A DNA stretch of 64,000 nt from Geojedonia sp051814705 (GCA_051814705.1 JBPWQW010000001.1:1550001-1614000), one strand, 5' to 3'. Positions 35,244-45,013 are shown, counted from the first letter of the stretch. The notes: a model not told the origin generated them from the letters alone. Numbers and translations: made by a program.

Positions 35244-36392
35244 ATGAACACCACTTTAATTGCAACTATAAAGAACAGTTTTATTACTAATTTTAAAAGC
35301 GAACCTGTGATGATTTTTTCACCTGGAAGAATCAATATTATAGGTGAACATACCGATTATAATGATGGTTTTGTATTTCCGGCAGCAGTTAACCGAGGAA
35401 TTATTGCAGCTTTAGGAAAAAGCGATTCCGAAACTTCAGTAGCTTATGCGGTTGATAAGGACGAACGCACTGAATTTTCTTTAAATCAATTAAAACCTTC
35501 TGCTGAAGGGCGTTGGGAGAATTATATTTTTGGTGTTATTTCAGAAATACAAACCAGAAGTAAATCAATTGGTAATTTTAATATCGCTTTTGGAGGCGAT
35601 ATTCCCGGGGGAGCAGGTATGTCCTCATCGGCTGCGCTAGAAAATAGCATAGTTTTTGGGTTAAATGAACTTTTTAATTTAAGATTATCCAAACAGGACA
35701 TGATCTTAATCTCGCAACAGGCAGAACACAATTATGTTGGAGTTAACTGTGGAATTATGGATCAATATGCCAGTATGTTTGGTATAAAAAACAAGGCCTT
35801 GCTATTAGATTGTCGAACTGTAGAATCACAACCTTTTGAAATAGATTTTAAAGAACATGAGCTCATTTTAATCAATACCAATGTGAAACACAGCTTATCC
35901 GACAGTGCGTATAATGACAGGCGTTCTGTGTGTGAATCCATTTCCAGACTGTTGAATGTAAAGGCATTAAGAGATGCTACGGAATACGATTTAGAATCTA
36001 TAAAAGATAAAGTCACTGCTGAAAATTATCAGAAAGCTCTGTATGTGATTCAAGAAAATAATAGGACGCTACAGGCTTCTAAAGTCATTGAAGCAGGGGA
36101 TTTGCAAGCGCTGGGGAGACTAATTTATGCGTCACATGAAGGATTGAAGAACCAATATAAAGTAAGTTGTGAAGAATTGGATTTTTTGGTTGATCAGGCT
36201 AAAGCCAATCCGTTTGTTTTGGGAGCCAGAATGATGGGTGGTGGATTTGGTGGTTGTACCATCAACTTGATTGCAAAAACAGAAACAGAAGCCTTCAAAA
36301 CCATCGTTTCTAAGGCTTATAAAAACAAGTTTAACACAGATTGTTCAATTTATGCTGTTAAACTTTCCGATGGCACAAGAATGATACATTAA
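35244..36392 (+). CDS. galK: Galactokinase
   Basis: This 382-residue GHMP kinase is read from the ATG at 35244, because the longer frame (35220) overlaps the kinase gene. It has the galactokinase signature SPGRINIIGEHTDYNDG (26-42), the ATP loop GGDIPGGAGMSSSAALE (about 120-136) and the GHMP-C motif GARMMGGGFGGCTINL near 330. It converts galactose to galactose-1-phosphate for the Leloir pathway. It lies between the amino-sugar kinase (7 bp) and galT (24 bp). Galactose would come from the GH2 beta-galactosidase of the same locus. Confidence 0.96.
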   Translation: MNTTLIATIKNSFITNFKSEPVMIFSPGRINIIGEHTDYNDGFVFPAAVNRGIIAALGKSDSETSVAYAVDKDERTEFSLNQLKPSAEGRWENYIFGVISEIQTRSKSIGNFNIAFGGDIPGGAGMSSSAALENSIVFGLNELFNLRLSKQDMILISQQAEHNYVGVNCGIMDQYASMFGIKNKALLLDCRTVESQPFEIDFKEHELILINTNVKHSLSDSAYNDRRSVCESISRLLNVKALRDATEYDLESIKDKVTAENYQKALYVIQENNRTLQASKVIEAGDLQALGRLIYASHEGLKNQYKVSCEELDFLVDQAKANPFVLGARMMGGGFGGCTINLIAKTETEAFKTIVSKAYKNKFNTDCSIYAVKLSDGTRMIH

Positions 36393-36416
36393 GAAAACAA
36401 CAGCACAAATTTTGAT

Positions 36417-37436
36417 ATGGACACCAATTTACAAGATTATTCACATAAACGCCTAAATGTATTAACTGGCGAATGGGTCTTAGTATCGCCACACAGGGCA
36501 AAACGGCCATGGCAGGGACAAAACGAAGCTATTTCAGAAGACATAAGACCAAGCCATGACAAAAACTGTTACTTATGTGCAGGGAACACAAGGATTAATG
36601 GCGAACACAACCCAGAATATAAAGATGTTTTTATTTTTACTAATGATTTTGCGGCATTGCAAAAGGATTCCAAACCCTTTTCGGTCAATAAGGGATTATT
36701 AAGAGCCTATAGTGAGCAAGGTATTTGTAAAGTGATTTGCTTTAGTCCAGACCATTCTAAAAGTTTGGCAGAAATGGCTGTTAAAGATATTCAAAAAGTA
36801 GTTTTTGCTTGGCAAAATGAATACAAAACCCTTGGATCAAATCCGGCTATAAACTATGTTCAGATTTTTGAAAATAAAGGAGCAGTTATGGGATGTAGCA
36901 ATCCGCATCCACATGGTCAAATTTGGAGTCAGTCGACACTGCCAAACGAAGTTGAAAAAAAAGACAAACAGCAAGGTGATTATTATTTTAAAACTAAAAA
37001 GAGTCTTTTAGAAGCTTATATTTTACAAGAATTAGAATTACAAGAACGGATTATTTTTGAAAACGAAGCTTTCGTAGTTTTAGTCCCTTTTTGGGCCGTT
37101 TGGCCATTTGAAACCATGATAGTTCCTAAACAACACCAACCAAACATTTTAGCCTTAGACGCCAAAGAAGCTTTGCTTTTTGCTGAAGCTATTTCGGTTT
37201 TAACAAAGGCATATGACAAGCTGTTTAGTGTGTCCTTTCCGTATTCGAGCGGTATCCATCAATCTCCAACGAATGGCAAGGACAATAATCATTGGCACTG
37301 GCATATGAGTTTTTATCCTCCTTTATTGCGAAGTGCAACCGTTAAAAAGTTTATGGTAGGTTATGAAATGTTTGGTTCTCCTCAAAGAGACATTACTGCT
37401 GAAATTGCGGCTAATATGCTTAAAAAATTAATATAA
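36417..37436 (+). CDS. galT: UDP-glucose--hexose-1-phosphate uridylyltransferase
   Basis: This 339-residue enzyme swaps UMP between UDP-glucose and galactose-1-phosphate. It has the zinc cysteines Cys51 and Cys54 (NCYLCAGNTR) and the nucleophile block SNPHPHGQIW near 160-170 with the catalytic His-Pro-His. The C-terminal HWHWHMSFYPPLLRS is also present. It ends the kelch-symporter/kinase/galK operon and is followed at once by a strong terminator. No galE is seen in the window, so UDP-galactose epimerisation must be encoded elsewhere. Confidence 0.96.
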   Translation: MDTNLQDYSHKRLNVLTGEWVLVSPHRAKRPWQGQNEAISEDIRPSHDKNCYLCAGNTRINGEHNPEYKDVFIFTNDFAALQKDSKPFSVNKGLLRAYSEQGICKVICFSPDHSKSLAEMAVKDIQKVVFAWQNEYKTLGSNPAINYVQIFENKGAVMGCSNPHPHGQIWSQSTLPNEVEKKDKQQGDYYFKTKKSLLEAYILQELELQERIIFENEAFVVLVPFWAVWPFETMIVPKQHQPNILALDAKEALLFAEAISVLTKAYDKLFSVSFPYSSGIHQSPTNGKDNNHWHWHMSFYPPLLRSATVKKFMVGYEMFGSPQRDITAEIAANMLKKLI

Positions 37437-37465
37437 AAAGGCTATCTCAACGAGATAGCCTTTTT
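37435..37465. terminator. Bidirectional rho-independent terminator between galT and susD
   Basis: GGCTATCTC (37440-37448) and GAGATAGCC (37452-37460) form a perfect 9-bp stem with a 3-base loop. It has five T residues on the right and five A residues on the left, so it can end both converging operons. Confidence 0.92.
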
Positions 37466-37485
37466 CAATTGACTAATTCAAATAA

Positions 37486-38964
37486 TTAAATAGGATTTTG
37501 GTCCATTAATGGATTGGCATCGATTTCATCTTGTGGTATGGCCCAAATCCAGCGGTTGTCACCAACGGGTACTTGTAAAACGCCATTAGTTATTGAAGAG
37601 GTGTGATTTGAACCTGTTCTATCTAAGGGTAAATTTAAACGTTTTAAATCTAACCATCTAAAGCCTTCGCCCCAGAGTTCAATTCTGCGTTCGGTTAAAA
37701 TTTCATTAAGTAGTGTTTGGCCGGTACTTTTAGATAGCAAGTAGCTGTCATTTCTAGTTGACAATAAATTGTATAAAACCTGTGCTGCTTGACCAAATTG
37801 GCTCATTCTTGCTAAGGCTTCTGCTTCAATTAAATACATTTCTCCTGCCCGCATCATTGGTACATCCATAAGACTTACAGAAGTGCTAACCGCAAGGAAT
37901 TTTTGGCTAGTGTATGGTTTTTTACTGGCGTTACTTACCAATTCTAATCCTACATGTTGACCAGTTGGATCAAATAATGATTTACGGACATCTGTAGCAG
38001 GGATCAAATCATATAATAATCGGTTAATGGATCTTGGATTAGCTCTAATGGATGAAGAACTATAATTTCTAGATAAATAGGCGCCAAGATTACCAAAGAA
38101 ATTGGTTTGATCTTCTACAATATGGCTAGCCCACATAAATTCACTATTTGCGTCTAAATTATCCCTAAATCCAGCAGCATACGTAGCTTGGTCCATAAGC
38201 GTATATCCAGATCTAGCTTCAGCAGCAAATTTTGCAGCATCAGCCCATTTGCTTTGAGACAGTGCAACTCTGGCTTTTAGGCCTTTGCCTACACTTACAT
38301 TAAGGTGAGATTTATTTGGTCTGTTGGTATAATTTTGTAATAACGCAATACCAGCGTCTAAATCACTATTTATTTGCGCATAGACTTCTTCAACTGTAGA
38401 TCGCTCTATTGGTTCGGTTGAACCATCTAATTTAATAGGAACACCAAGTTGTGAATTATTGCCGCCTTCCTTGTATGTACCGGCCCAAACCTGTACTAAC
38501 ATATAGTGACTATACGCTCTATACAACAAGGCTTGACCTTTAATAATGTCTTTATCTGATTGCGGGCCAGCAGCGCCGTCTACTCCATTTATTAGTACAT
38601 TGGCGTTTGCAATCCACTGGTAAAACATAGCCCAATGAGCGGTGTTATAAGAGTCTGTTGGATCAGAATTTAAATTCCATCGGTATGAAGTTGTCCAAGT
38701 TGCAGAATTAAATACATGATCCTCTCCCAATTCATCCATGTTCATGTTGAAATGGCCAGCACCGCCACGACCTTGACTTCCATATCTTATATAAAGTGCT
38801 CTATGGATGCCATTAAGTGCCGACATCGCGTTTCCAGTAGTAGTTAATACTACGCCAGAAGATACTTGATCTGTTGGATTCGTTTCTAGGAAATCCTTTT
38901 CACAGGCAGTAAACAAAGAGCCTACTACCATAACACTGATAAAAATTATAAGTATTCTTTTCAT
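37486..38964 (-). CDS. SusD/RagB-family outer-membrane lipoprotein of the FecIR-controlled unit
   Basis: This 492-residue protein has a lipoprotein signal (MVVGSLFTACEKDF, Cys20). SusD features include KGQALLYRAYSHYMLVQVWA and the C-terminal LTERRIELWGEGFRWLDLKR. It would bind glycan or another nutrient at the cell surface and partner with the SusC gene 11 bp upstream. No glycosidase gene accompanies the pair, so the substrate cannot be named. It converges with galT across a shared terminator and belongs to a separate regulatory unit from the sialoglycan locus. Confidence 0.92.
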   Translation of the reverse strand: MKRILIIFISVMVVGSLFTACEKDFLETNPTDQVSSGVVLTTTGNAMSALNGIHRALYIRYGSQGRGGAGHFNMNMDELGEDHVFNSATWTTSYRWNLNSDPTDSYNTAHWAMFYQWIANANVLINGVDGAAGPQSDKDIIKGQALLYRAYSHYMLVQVWAGTYKEGGNNSQLGVPIKLDGSTEPIERSTVEEVYAQINSDLDAGIALLQNYTNRPNKSHLNVSVGKGLKARVALSQSKWADAAKFAAEARSGYTLMDQATYAAGFRDNLDANSEFMWASHIVEDQTNFFGNLGAYLSRNYSSSSIRANPRSINRLLYDLIPATDVRKSLFDPTGQHVGLELVSNASKKPYTSQKFLAVSTSVSLMDVPMMRAGEMYLIEAEALARMSQFGQAAQVLYNLLSTRNDSYLLSKSTGQTLLNEILTERRIELWGEGFRWLDLKRLNLPLDRTGSNHTSSITNGVLQVPVGDNRWIWAIPQDEIDANPLMDQNPI

Positions 38965-38975
38965 TTTATTATTTT

Positions 38976-41900
38976 TTAAAATTTGACATTTAAACCAAGA
39001 GAGATAATTCGTGACGGCGTATATACGTTAGCCACCGTACCATTAAATTCTTGTTGAATATTTAATCCTTTTCGTTTATTCACTGAAAACACATTTTCGG
39101 CACTCGCATAAAGTTGCATTGTCGAGACCCCAATATTGTCCAATAAGTAGCTTGGAAGATTATATGTAAAATTAATTTGTTTTAAGTTAAAATAGGAAGC
39201 ATCTACTAACCAACGGTCTGATGTTGCATTAAAATTAGAGGTTTTAGTAGGGTCCATTCTTGGTACATCGGTGATATCTCCTGGTTTTTGCCAACGATTT
39301 AAAATATCAACACTTAATGCGGTACCATAGGTCCCAGAACTCATAATACTTTGATAGTTATAATCGATGCTTTCACCTCCTATTTGGTAAGTAAACAAGA
39401 AGCTTAAGTTAAAATTCTTGTAAGAAATGGCATTAGTAATGGCCCCAGTTAAATCTGGAATCGCAGTTCCAGCATAGTGAAATTCGGCATTTCCTTGATC
39501 TGTGGTTAGGATATTACCATCTATTTCCCTAATATCAGAACCTGCATTGGCAATAGCGTCTTCATTTGCTACATAAAGAGCAGAACCGTCGGCAGGGTCT
39601 ACACCGTACCAATCCTTTAGCCAATAATCAAAGATAGAGTGTCCTACCATCAATTTTTTAGAGCCATTAATGATCTCATCTTGAGGTAATTTGGTGATCT
39701 CGTTTTTAATCGTGGTCGCATTCACCCCTAAATTCCATTTGAAATTATCATTTTTAATGACATCATAGTTTAAACTAATTTCAAATCCTCTATTGTACAT
39801 GGACCCCACATTTTTTGTAATGCTACTATTGCCACTTGAAAGTGGGAGGGGAACATCAAACAAGAGATTATCCGATTCACGGTTGTAATATTCAAAAGTT
39901 CCATTTAGTCTATTAAACAAAGCAAATTCTATAGCCAAATCATAACTAGCACTCGTTTCCCATAATAAGTCTCTGTTTTCTAAAGACGCTTGTAAAAACC
40001 CAGATTCACTTTGGTTGTTAAAACCAAGATTGTAAAGCCCTTGATAGGCATATAATGGGATGCCAGAGTTATTTCCAATTTCACCATAAGAGGCTCTTAA
40101 TTTTAATTGGTCGATCCAATTTACATTTTGAATGAATTCCTCATGCTCCATACGCCACGCACCACCTAGAGACCAAAACTCACCCCAGCGTGTTTCAGTT
40201 GCGAATTTTGAAGAACCATCTTGTCTATACGACGCACTTAAAAAGTATCTTTCATCATAATTATAATTTGCACTTGCAAAATAACTTTCATCTGTTAAGG
40301 TGTCGGTATAGGAATCTAGTCCTATAATTGAAACGAAATTGATAAGTTCTGTGTTGCCATCAACTATGATTTCCGTTTTTGAACCATCTAGTTCACTAAA
40401 CTTCATATTTAATGATTCATGACCCAAAAGTGCTTTAATAGAATGATTACCAAGAGTCTTGGTGTAGTTAAATAATTGGTTAAAACCAACAGTGGTTCTC
40501 CGGTTATAGGTACGGCCTGTTCTACCTGATGTAGCACCATCACCTACAAACTTGTTCTCAAAATCGGTATTGTAGAAATGACGTTGCTCCATGCTCACAT
40601 TTGTAGTAAACGTTAAGTCTTCAAATAATCTCACATCTACATAAGTTTTGGCATTTATGGAAGTAATCTCATCTAAATCTTCATTAAAGTCGATTTCAGC
40701 AATAACGTGTCGACCATTACTGGCACCACTTGGGCGTTGAATATCAAGATCATATATACGATTTCCACTCTCATCAAGTACATAAGCACCAGAAGTTTCG
40801 TGCTTGTAAATATTATAGATAGGGCCAATATTTCTTGTAAATCTAATTGGATTTACAAAGGAGCTGTTTTGTCCTGAAGTTGCTTGAGCTTGATTTCCTT
40901 TAGAACTGGTAATACCGATATTCACTCCGGTTTTTAACCAATCAGCTGCCTGATAGTTAGCGTTTAGGCGTGAAGATAATCTGGTGAAATCAGATTTATT
41001 TATATAGCCTTCTTCGTCTAAATAACCTAAAGAAGCGTAAAAATCAGCTTTGTCAGTACCTCCCTGAAAACTCATATCATAATTTTGACGATACCCTAAC
41101 CGTGTAGCTGCATCAACCCAATCTAAATCATCATAAATTAATCTCGCATTTGGATTAATCTTTCCGTCAATCCCTACGATTTGATTGTTTGGAACATTGT
41201 ATGGATTGCTCTTCAATTCGTCATGAATTGTATTGGATGCGTTTAAATTTGCAGCTGCAAGATCTGCATCGCTAGAAATACCGGGAATAGCTTGAGAATT
41301 TCTTAATGCTTCCCACATTATTTCGTAATATTGGTTTGGGCCTAATCTTTCATATTCTGGAATTGAACGATCAATAATACTTGAAGAGGCATTAAAACTA
41401 AATTGACCCTTTTTGTTTTTACCTCGTTTGGTGGTTACCAAAACAACACCATTGGCCGCTTTATTACCGTAAAGTGCAGTGGAAGATGCATCTTTTAAAA
41501 TGGTAATACTTTCAATATCATTTGGGTTAATAGAATTGATGAATCCGTTAAAAGGGATTCCATCCACAACATATAAAGGTGAACTTGAAGCAGAAACTGA
41601 ACCAAATCCTCTAATTCGGATATCTTGACCGGATCCAGGTTGTCCGCTTGAAGAGGTAACAGCAACACCAGCTGCAGCACCTTCTATAGCGGTCGTTAAG
41701 TTTGAAAGTGGTCTTAAATCGAAATCATCGCTGTTAATCTGTGTTGCAGATCCTGTGTAATCACCTTTTTTGGCAGTACCATAGGCTACTACGATAACTT
41801 CGTCTAGTAAATTGTCTGATTCCATAACTAGATTGATACTAGTTGAAGCCCCAACAACCCTCTCTACAGTTCTCATACCTACAAAACTAAATACAAGAAC

Positions 41901-42506
41901 TTCTCCAACTTCGGCGGCAATTTGATAATTGCCATCAAAATCGGTTTGTACACCTCGGCTTGTGCCTTTAATAATTACATTTACACCAGGTAATGGTAAG
42001 CTTCCTTCAGCATCTGTTACCGTACCGGACACGATATTTTGTATCACGGAATTTATTTTAGCCTGTAAATTATCAAAACTGGATTGATTAGATGTTGAAG
42101 TATTAGAATTGGAATCGCTTATGATTTCGTCAATCTTATCACTTATCGAGCTATTATTCTTAGGGAATAACACGATTTGAGATTTGTAAAATCTAAAATC
42201 AATTTCAGTGTCTTTTAATAATCGATTAAGGATTATTTTGACATCTTGATTTTCTGCGATTAACGATACTCTTTTAGAAACATCGATTAAACTATTATTG
42301 TAGAAAAAGTTTAAATCGGTTTTCCTTTCAATTTCAGAAAAAGCTATTTTTAGTTCAGCTCTATCTAATTGAATTGAAATATTTTGCCCACTACTATCAA
42401 CAGCAAACAAGTTGGACATTGTAATAAAAAATAAAAAAATGTAAATTTTCATAATCCTTATTAGGGATAAATGTCGTTTTAAAACGACCGAGTTGTTTTT
42501 TTTCAT
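38976..42506 (-). CDS. SusC/RagA-family transporter with STN signalling domain
   Basis: This 1176-residue transporter has a signal segment (about 1-40, ending VDSSGQ) and an STN (secretin/TonB short N-terminal) domain (about 42-115; LDRAELKIAFSEIERKTDLN). A CarboxypepD_reg domain (about 158-240), the plug with YVVDGIPFNGFINSINPNDI, and the barrel ending GLNVKF follow. The STN domain contacts FecR-type anti-sigma factors in the periplasm, so ligand uptake would activate the FecI-type sigma factor encoded upstream. This trans-envelope control differs from the GntR-controlled SusC at 17370. The ligand is unknown. Confidence 0.93.
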   Translation of the reverse strand: MKKNNSVVLKRHLSLIRIMKIYIFLFFITMSNLFAVDSSGQNISIQLDRAELKIAFSEIERKTDLNFFYNNSLIDVSKRVSLIAENQDVKIILNRLLKDTEIDFRFYKSQIVLFPKNNSSISDKIDEIISDSNSNTSTSNQSSFDNLQAKINSVIQNIVSGTVTDAEGSLPLPGVNVIIKGTSRGVQTDFDGNYQIAAEVGEVLVFSFVGMRTVERVVGASTSINLVMESDNLLDEVIVVAYGTAKKGDYTGSATQINSDDFDLRPLSNLTTAIEGAAAGVAVTSSSGQPGSGQDIRIRGFGSVSASSSPLYVVDGIPFNGFINSINPNDIESITILKDASSTALYGNKAANGVVLVTTKRGKNKKGQFSFNASSSIIDRSIPEYERLGPNQYYEIMWEALRNSQAIPGISSDADLAAANLNASNTIHDELKSNPYNVPNNQIVGIDGKINPNARLIYDDLDWVDAATRLGYRQNYDMSFQGGTDKADFYASLGYLDEEGYINKSDFTRLSSRLNANYQAADWLKTGVNIGITSSKGNQAQATSGQNSSFVNPIRFTRNIGPIYNIYKHETSGAYVLDESGNRIYDLDIQRPSGASNGRHVIAEIDFNEDLDEITSINAKTYVDVRLFEDLTFTTNVSMEQRHFYNTDFENKFVGDGATSGRTGRTYNRRTTVGFNQLFNYTKTLGNHSIKALLGHESLNMKFSELDGSKTEIIVDGNTELINFVSIIGLDSYTDTLTDESYFASANYNYDERYFLSASYRQDGSSKFATETRWGEFWSLGGAWRMEHEEFIQNVNWIDQLKLRASYGEIGNNSGIPLYAYQGLYNLGFNNQSESGFLQASLENRDLLWETSASYDLAIEFALFNRLNGTFEYYNRESDNLLFDVPLPLSSGNSSITKNVGSMYNRGFEISLNYDVIKNDNFKWNLGVNATTIKNEITKLPQDEIINGSKKLMVGHSIFDYWLKDWYGVDPADGSALYVANEDAIANAGSDIREIDGNILTTDQGNAEFHYAGTAIPDLTGAITNAISYKNFNLSFLFTYQIGGESIDYNYQSIMSSGTYGTALSVDILNRWQKPGDITDVPRMDPTKTSNFNATSDRWLVDASYFNLKQINFTYNLPSYLLDNIGVSTMQLYASAENVFSVNKRKGLNIQQEFNGTVANVYTPSRIISLGLNVKF

Positions 42507-42555
42507 AATTTTGTTATGTGTTAGTTTTTACTGTAGAGTGAAAATTGAATTACTT

Positions 42556-42583
42556 AAAAGAGGGTGTTACAGCACTCTCTTTT
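42556..42583 (-). terminator. Terminator or attenuator hairpin between fecR and susC
   Basis: The arms at 42556-42566 and 42573-42583 pair over 11 bp with one mismatch around a 6-base loop, right after the FecR stop codon. The sequence runs into four T residues on the minus strand. It would separate the regulator transcript from the SusC transcript, or tune read-through. Confidence 0.5.
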
Positions 42584-43561
42584 TTATTTCGACTCTAAAA
42601 TGATTTTCTCATCTTTTATTACGTACTTTATTGGAGATGAGATTGCCAATAATTCAAGTACTTCGTTGATATTTAAATTATCAAACGTTCCGGTGTATTC
42701 ATAATTCAAAAGTTTATTAGAGTTAATAATGATTTTTTTATTGTACTTTCTTTCTAATTCTATTGCAACATCGCTCATCGATGTGTTTTTAAATATTAAT
42801 TTACCTTCTTTCCAGGCAACAATGTTTGATGAATTAACTTCTTCAATTTGTAGTGTATGCTCTAATTTATAGAAGACTGCTTTTTGTGACGGAGCAAGTA
42901 TAACAGGGGTTCCGTTATCTTTTAGAAGTTCAACCTTACCAGAAACCAAGGTCGTTTCGATTTTTTTGTCTTTAGAATAGGACCTAACATTAAATGTAGT
43001 ACCCAAAACTTTGATTCGGATTTCTTGTACATCAACAACAAAAGGTCTTTTGGCGTCATGTTGAACATCAAAAAAAGCTTCGCCATGTAGCGTCACTTTC
43101 CTGATATCGTCATTAAATGTTTTAGGATAGGTCAATTTACTATCAACATTTAAAATAACGATAGACCCGTCAGGTAGAACGACTTCACTTTTCACCCCTT
43201 TGGAAGTAATAGTGGTGACCATGTTATCAGCGATAATCTCGTCTGCTAAATGGTTACTTTTAACTAGAATGCCGCCATTGTGATTAAGGCTAAATGTAAT
43301 TAAAATCACTATAAGAGCAGAAGCTGCGATAGCAGGAAATCTATACTTCCATTTAATATTTACTTTTTTGCTAAACTTTTTATAGTGAGAAATGCTATTA
43401 GGGTCAGAAACTTCACTTAAAGATGATGCAACGAATTGTGCTTTGAGGTAACTGAACTTTTTTTGGTTTTCTGGACTGGATCTAATCCAATCAATCACCA
43501 TTTTTTTATCTGAAAAGTTGAGTTCTCCTTTAATATATTTTATAATCTGATTGTCGTGCAT
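42584..43561 (-). CDS. FecR-family anti-sigma factor
   Basis: This 325-residue protein has a cytoplasmic N-terminal part (about 1-72), one membrane helix (about 75-95; FPAIAASALIVILITFSL), a FecR domain (about 115-215; VVLPDGSIVILNVDSKLTYP and GTTFNVRSYS) and a C-terminal DUF4974 domain (about 250-325; NLNINEVLELLAISSPIKY). It would hold the sigma factor at 43636 and receive the signal from the STN domain of the SusC at 38976. It lies 74 bp downstream of the sigma gene. Confidence 0.93.
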   Translation of the reverse strand: MHDNQIIKYIKGELNFSDKKMVIDWIRSSPENQKKFSYLKAQFVASSLSEVSDPNSISHYKKFSKKVNIKWKYRFPAIAASALIVILITFSLNHNGGILVKSNHLADEIIADNMVTTITSKGVKSEVVLPDGSIVILNVDSKLTYPKTFNDDIRKVTLHGEAFFDVQHDAKRPFVVDVQEIRIKVLGTTFNVRSYSKDKKIETTLVSGKVELLKDNGTPVILAPSQKAVFYKLEHTLQIEEVNSSNIVAWKEGKLIFKNTSMSDVAIELERKYNKKIIINSNKLLNYEYTGTFDNLNINEVLELLAISSPIKYVIKDEKIILESK

Positions 43562-43635
43562 TTATCCTATGTTATACTTATAGGACGAAATTGGGAGCGG
43601 ATACCCCTAATGAAAAACTAATTATTTTTATTTTT

Positions 43636-44205
43636 TTATAAAAAAGTCAGGAAATCCTTTAGTGACACCCTCATAAACTTAAGGGCTCTAGTCATATGAT
43701 TCTCTACGGTTTTAGGCCTGATATTAAGAGCTTTTGAAATATCTTTGTGTTTAAACCCTTCTATTTTACTTAAAATAAAAACATTTTTGCACTTTTCTGG
43801 TAATTGGTCTATGGCTTTTAAAATGGCCTGTTCTAACTCATTTTCTATAAGCAAAGAAGATTGTTCATCGGCCAAAGCAGCGTAATTAATGGCTGCTTCA
43901 ATCTGAACTGTATTGTTTTCAATGTTTAAAGTCAGCTTTTTCTTTCTTAAATAATCAAGACAAGCATTTCTGGTCACTTTATAGATATAACCGTTAAAGT
44001 TTGTGTGTATATCTTCCTGTTTCCATAGTTTAATAAAAACGTCTTGCACGATTTCTTCAGCATCCTCTTTATTTGAAACATATCCGTATGCGAAATGGAG
44101 TAGTTTTGCCCTGTATAAAGTAAATAACAATTGAAAACCTACAGCACTCTTCTCTTTAATTAAAGTGATAAATAAATCGTTGTTGATCTCTGCTTTTGTA
44201 ATCAC
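43636..44205 (-). CDS. FecI-type ECF sigma factor
   Basis: This 189-residue sigma factor has region 2 (about 25-92; GYVSNKEDAEEIVQDVFIKL then WKQ) and region 4 (about 130-180; LPEKCKNVFILSKIEGFKHK and NIRPKTVENHMTRALKFMR). It is the typical Bacteroidetes family-1 sigma-70 partner of FecR. It should direct transcription of the STN-SusC/SusD pair. It starts the sigma-FecR-SusC-SusD unit and has a 204-bp AT-rich region upstream without a clear motif. Confidence 0.93.
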   Translation of the reverse strand: MITKAEINNDLFITLIKEKSAVGFQLLFTLYRAKLLHFAYGYVSNKEDAEEIVQDVFIKLWKQEDIHTNFNGYIYKVTRNACLDYLRKKKLTLNIENNTVQIEAAINYAALADEQSSLLIENELEQAILKAIDQLPEKCKNVFILSKIEGFKHKDISKALNIRPKTVENHMTRALKFMRVSLKDFLTFL

Positions 44206-44409
44206 TAAGTAGGTTTGTTAAACTATTAAAGACTAATAACTTAAAAAAGAAGCTTTGGTATTAATCAAAACTAAATGCTGAGGTAAATATATATTTTTTT
44301 TGTTTTAATCCAAAAATAGAATGCATTTTTTAAATATATTTTTGAACTTTAATTTTAGTATAAAATGTTTATTATTTTTATATGTAATTTGAATAATTTT
44401 TTTGTAGCA

Positions 44410-44877
44410 CTATTCTATTCTAATATAATTTTCAGAAATCACCCGATTTCCTTCATCGTCGAGTTCTATTTGAATAAATGAATTTTCTTTTAGGCTCAGT
44501 TCAAAAACAAACTCCTTTTCTTCTTCAATAATTTGACGCATCATAACAGAGCCATAATCCAAAACTTCTGTTAGTCTGTCTTTATTGCCATTGAGTTCGT
44601 AGCTGCCATATCCAAACCATTCTGATGAATCGGCAGGCCTCATTCTAGACCACATTACTTTAGTAGGGGAATACATTTTTACTTGTCTGTAGCCTTCTGC
44701 AAGACCAAAAGAGTCAGAAATTTTATTGTCCACATAATTATATCTACTGATAAGCTCCCATGTACCCTCCATGGTTAATGTGTTATTATTATTCAAAAGG
44801 GGGCCATCCACTGTTTTTTTGTCTTTACAAGATGATATTAAAATGAAGCCGAGCAGAAAAAGTACATTTAATTTCAT
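44410..44877 (-). CDS. Lipocalin-like lipoprotein of unknown function
   Basis: This 155-residue protein has a lipoprotein signal (VLFLLGFILISSCKDK, Cys17) and then a beta-rich domain beginning MEGTWELISRYNYVDNK, the TxW-type start of lipocalin-like/DUF4488-type proteins. It also has KMYSPTKVMWSRMRPADSSE. It is probably attached to the periplasmic face of a membrane. It stands alone between the FecI operon and trxB, and I cannot assign a ligand. Confidence 0.7.
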   Translation of the reverse strand: MKLNVLFLLGFILISSCKDKKTVDGPLLNNNNTLTMEGTWELISRYNYVDNKISDSFGLAEGYRQVKMYSPTKVMWSRMRPADSSEWFGYGSYELNGNKDRLTEVLDYGSVMMRQIIEEEKEFVFELSLKENSFIQIELDDEGNRVISENYIRIE

Positions 44878-45013
44878 AAAGATTATTTTTTATTTCAAAG
44901 AAGGGGATTCACTAATTTACAAAAAAAAGAAGGAGTTTTCGTCAAATATTAAAGTATTTAAGAAGTTTCAATAACTTTTAATAACTTGTGCGTAAGTTTT
45001 ACTTCAAAAATTC

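Noticed and set aside
44771..44974. Plus-strand 67-aa ORF upstream of trxB
   Set aside because: It starts antisense to the lipoprotein gene and continues into AT-rich intergenic DNA, lysine-rich and without a motif.
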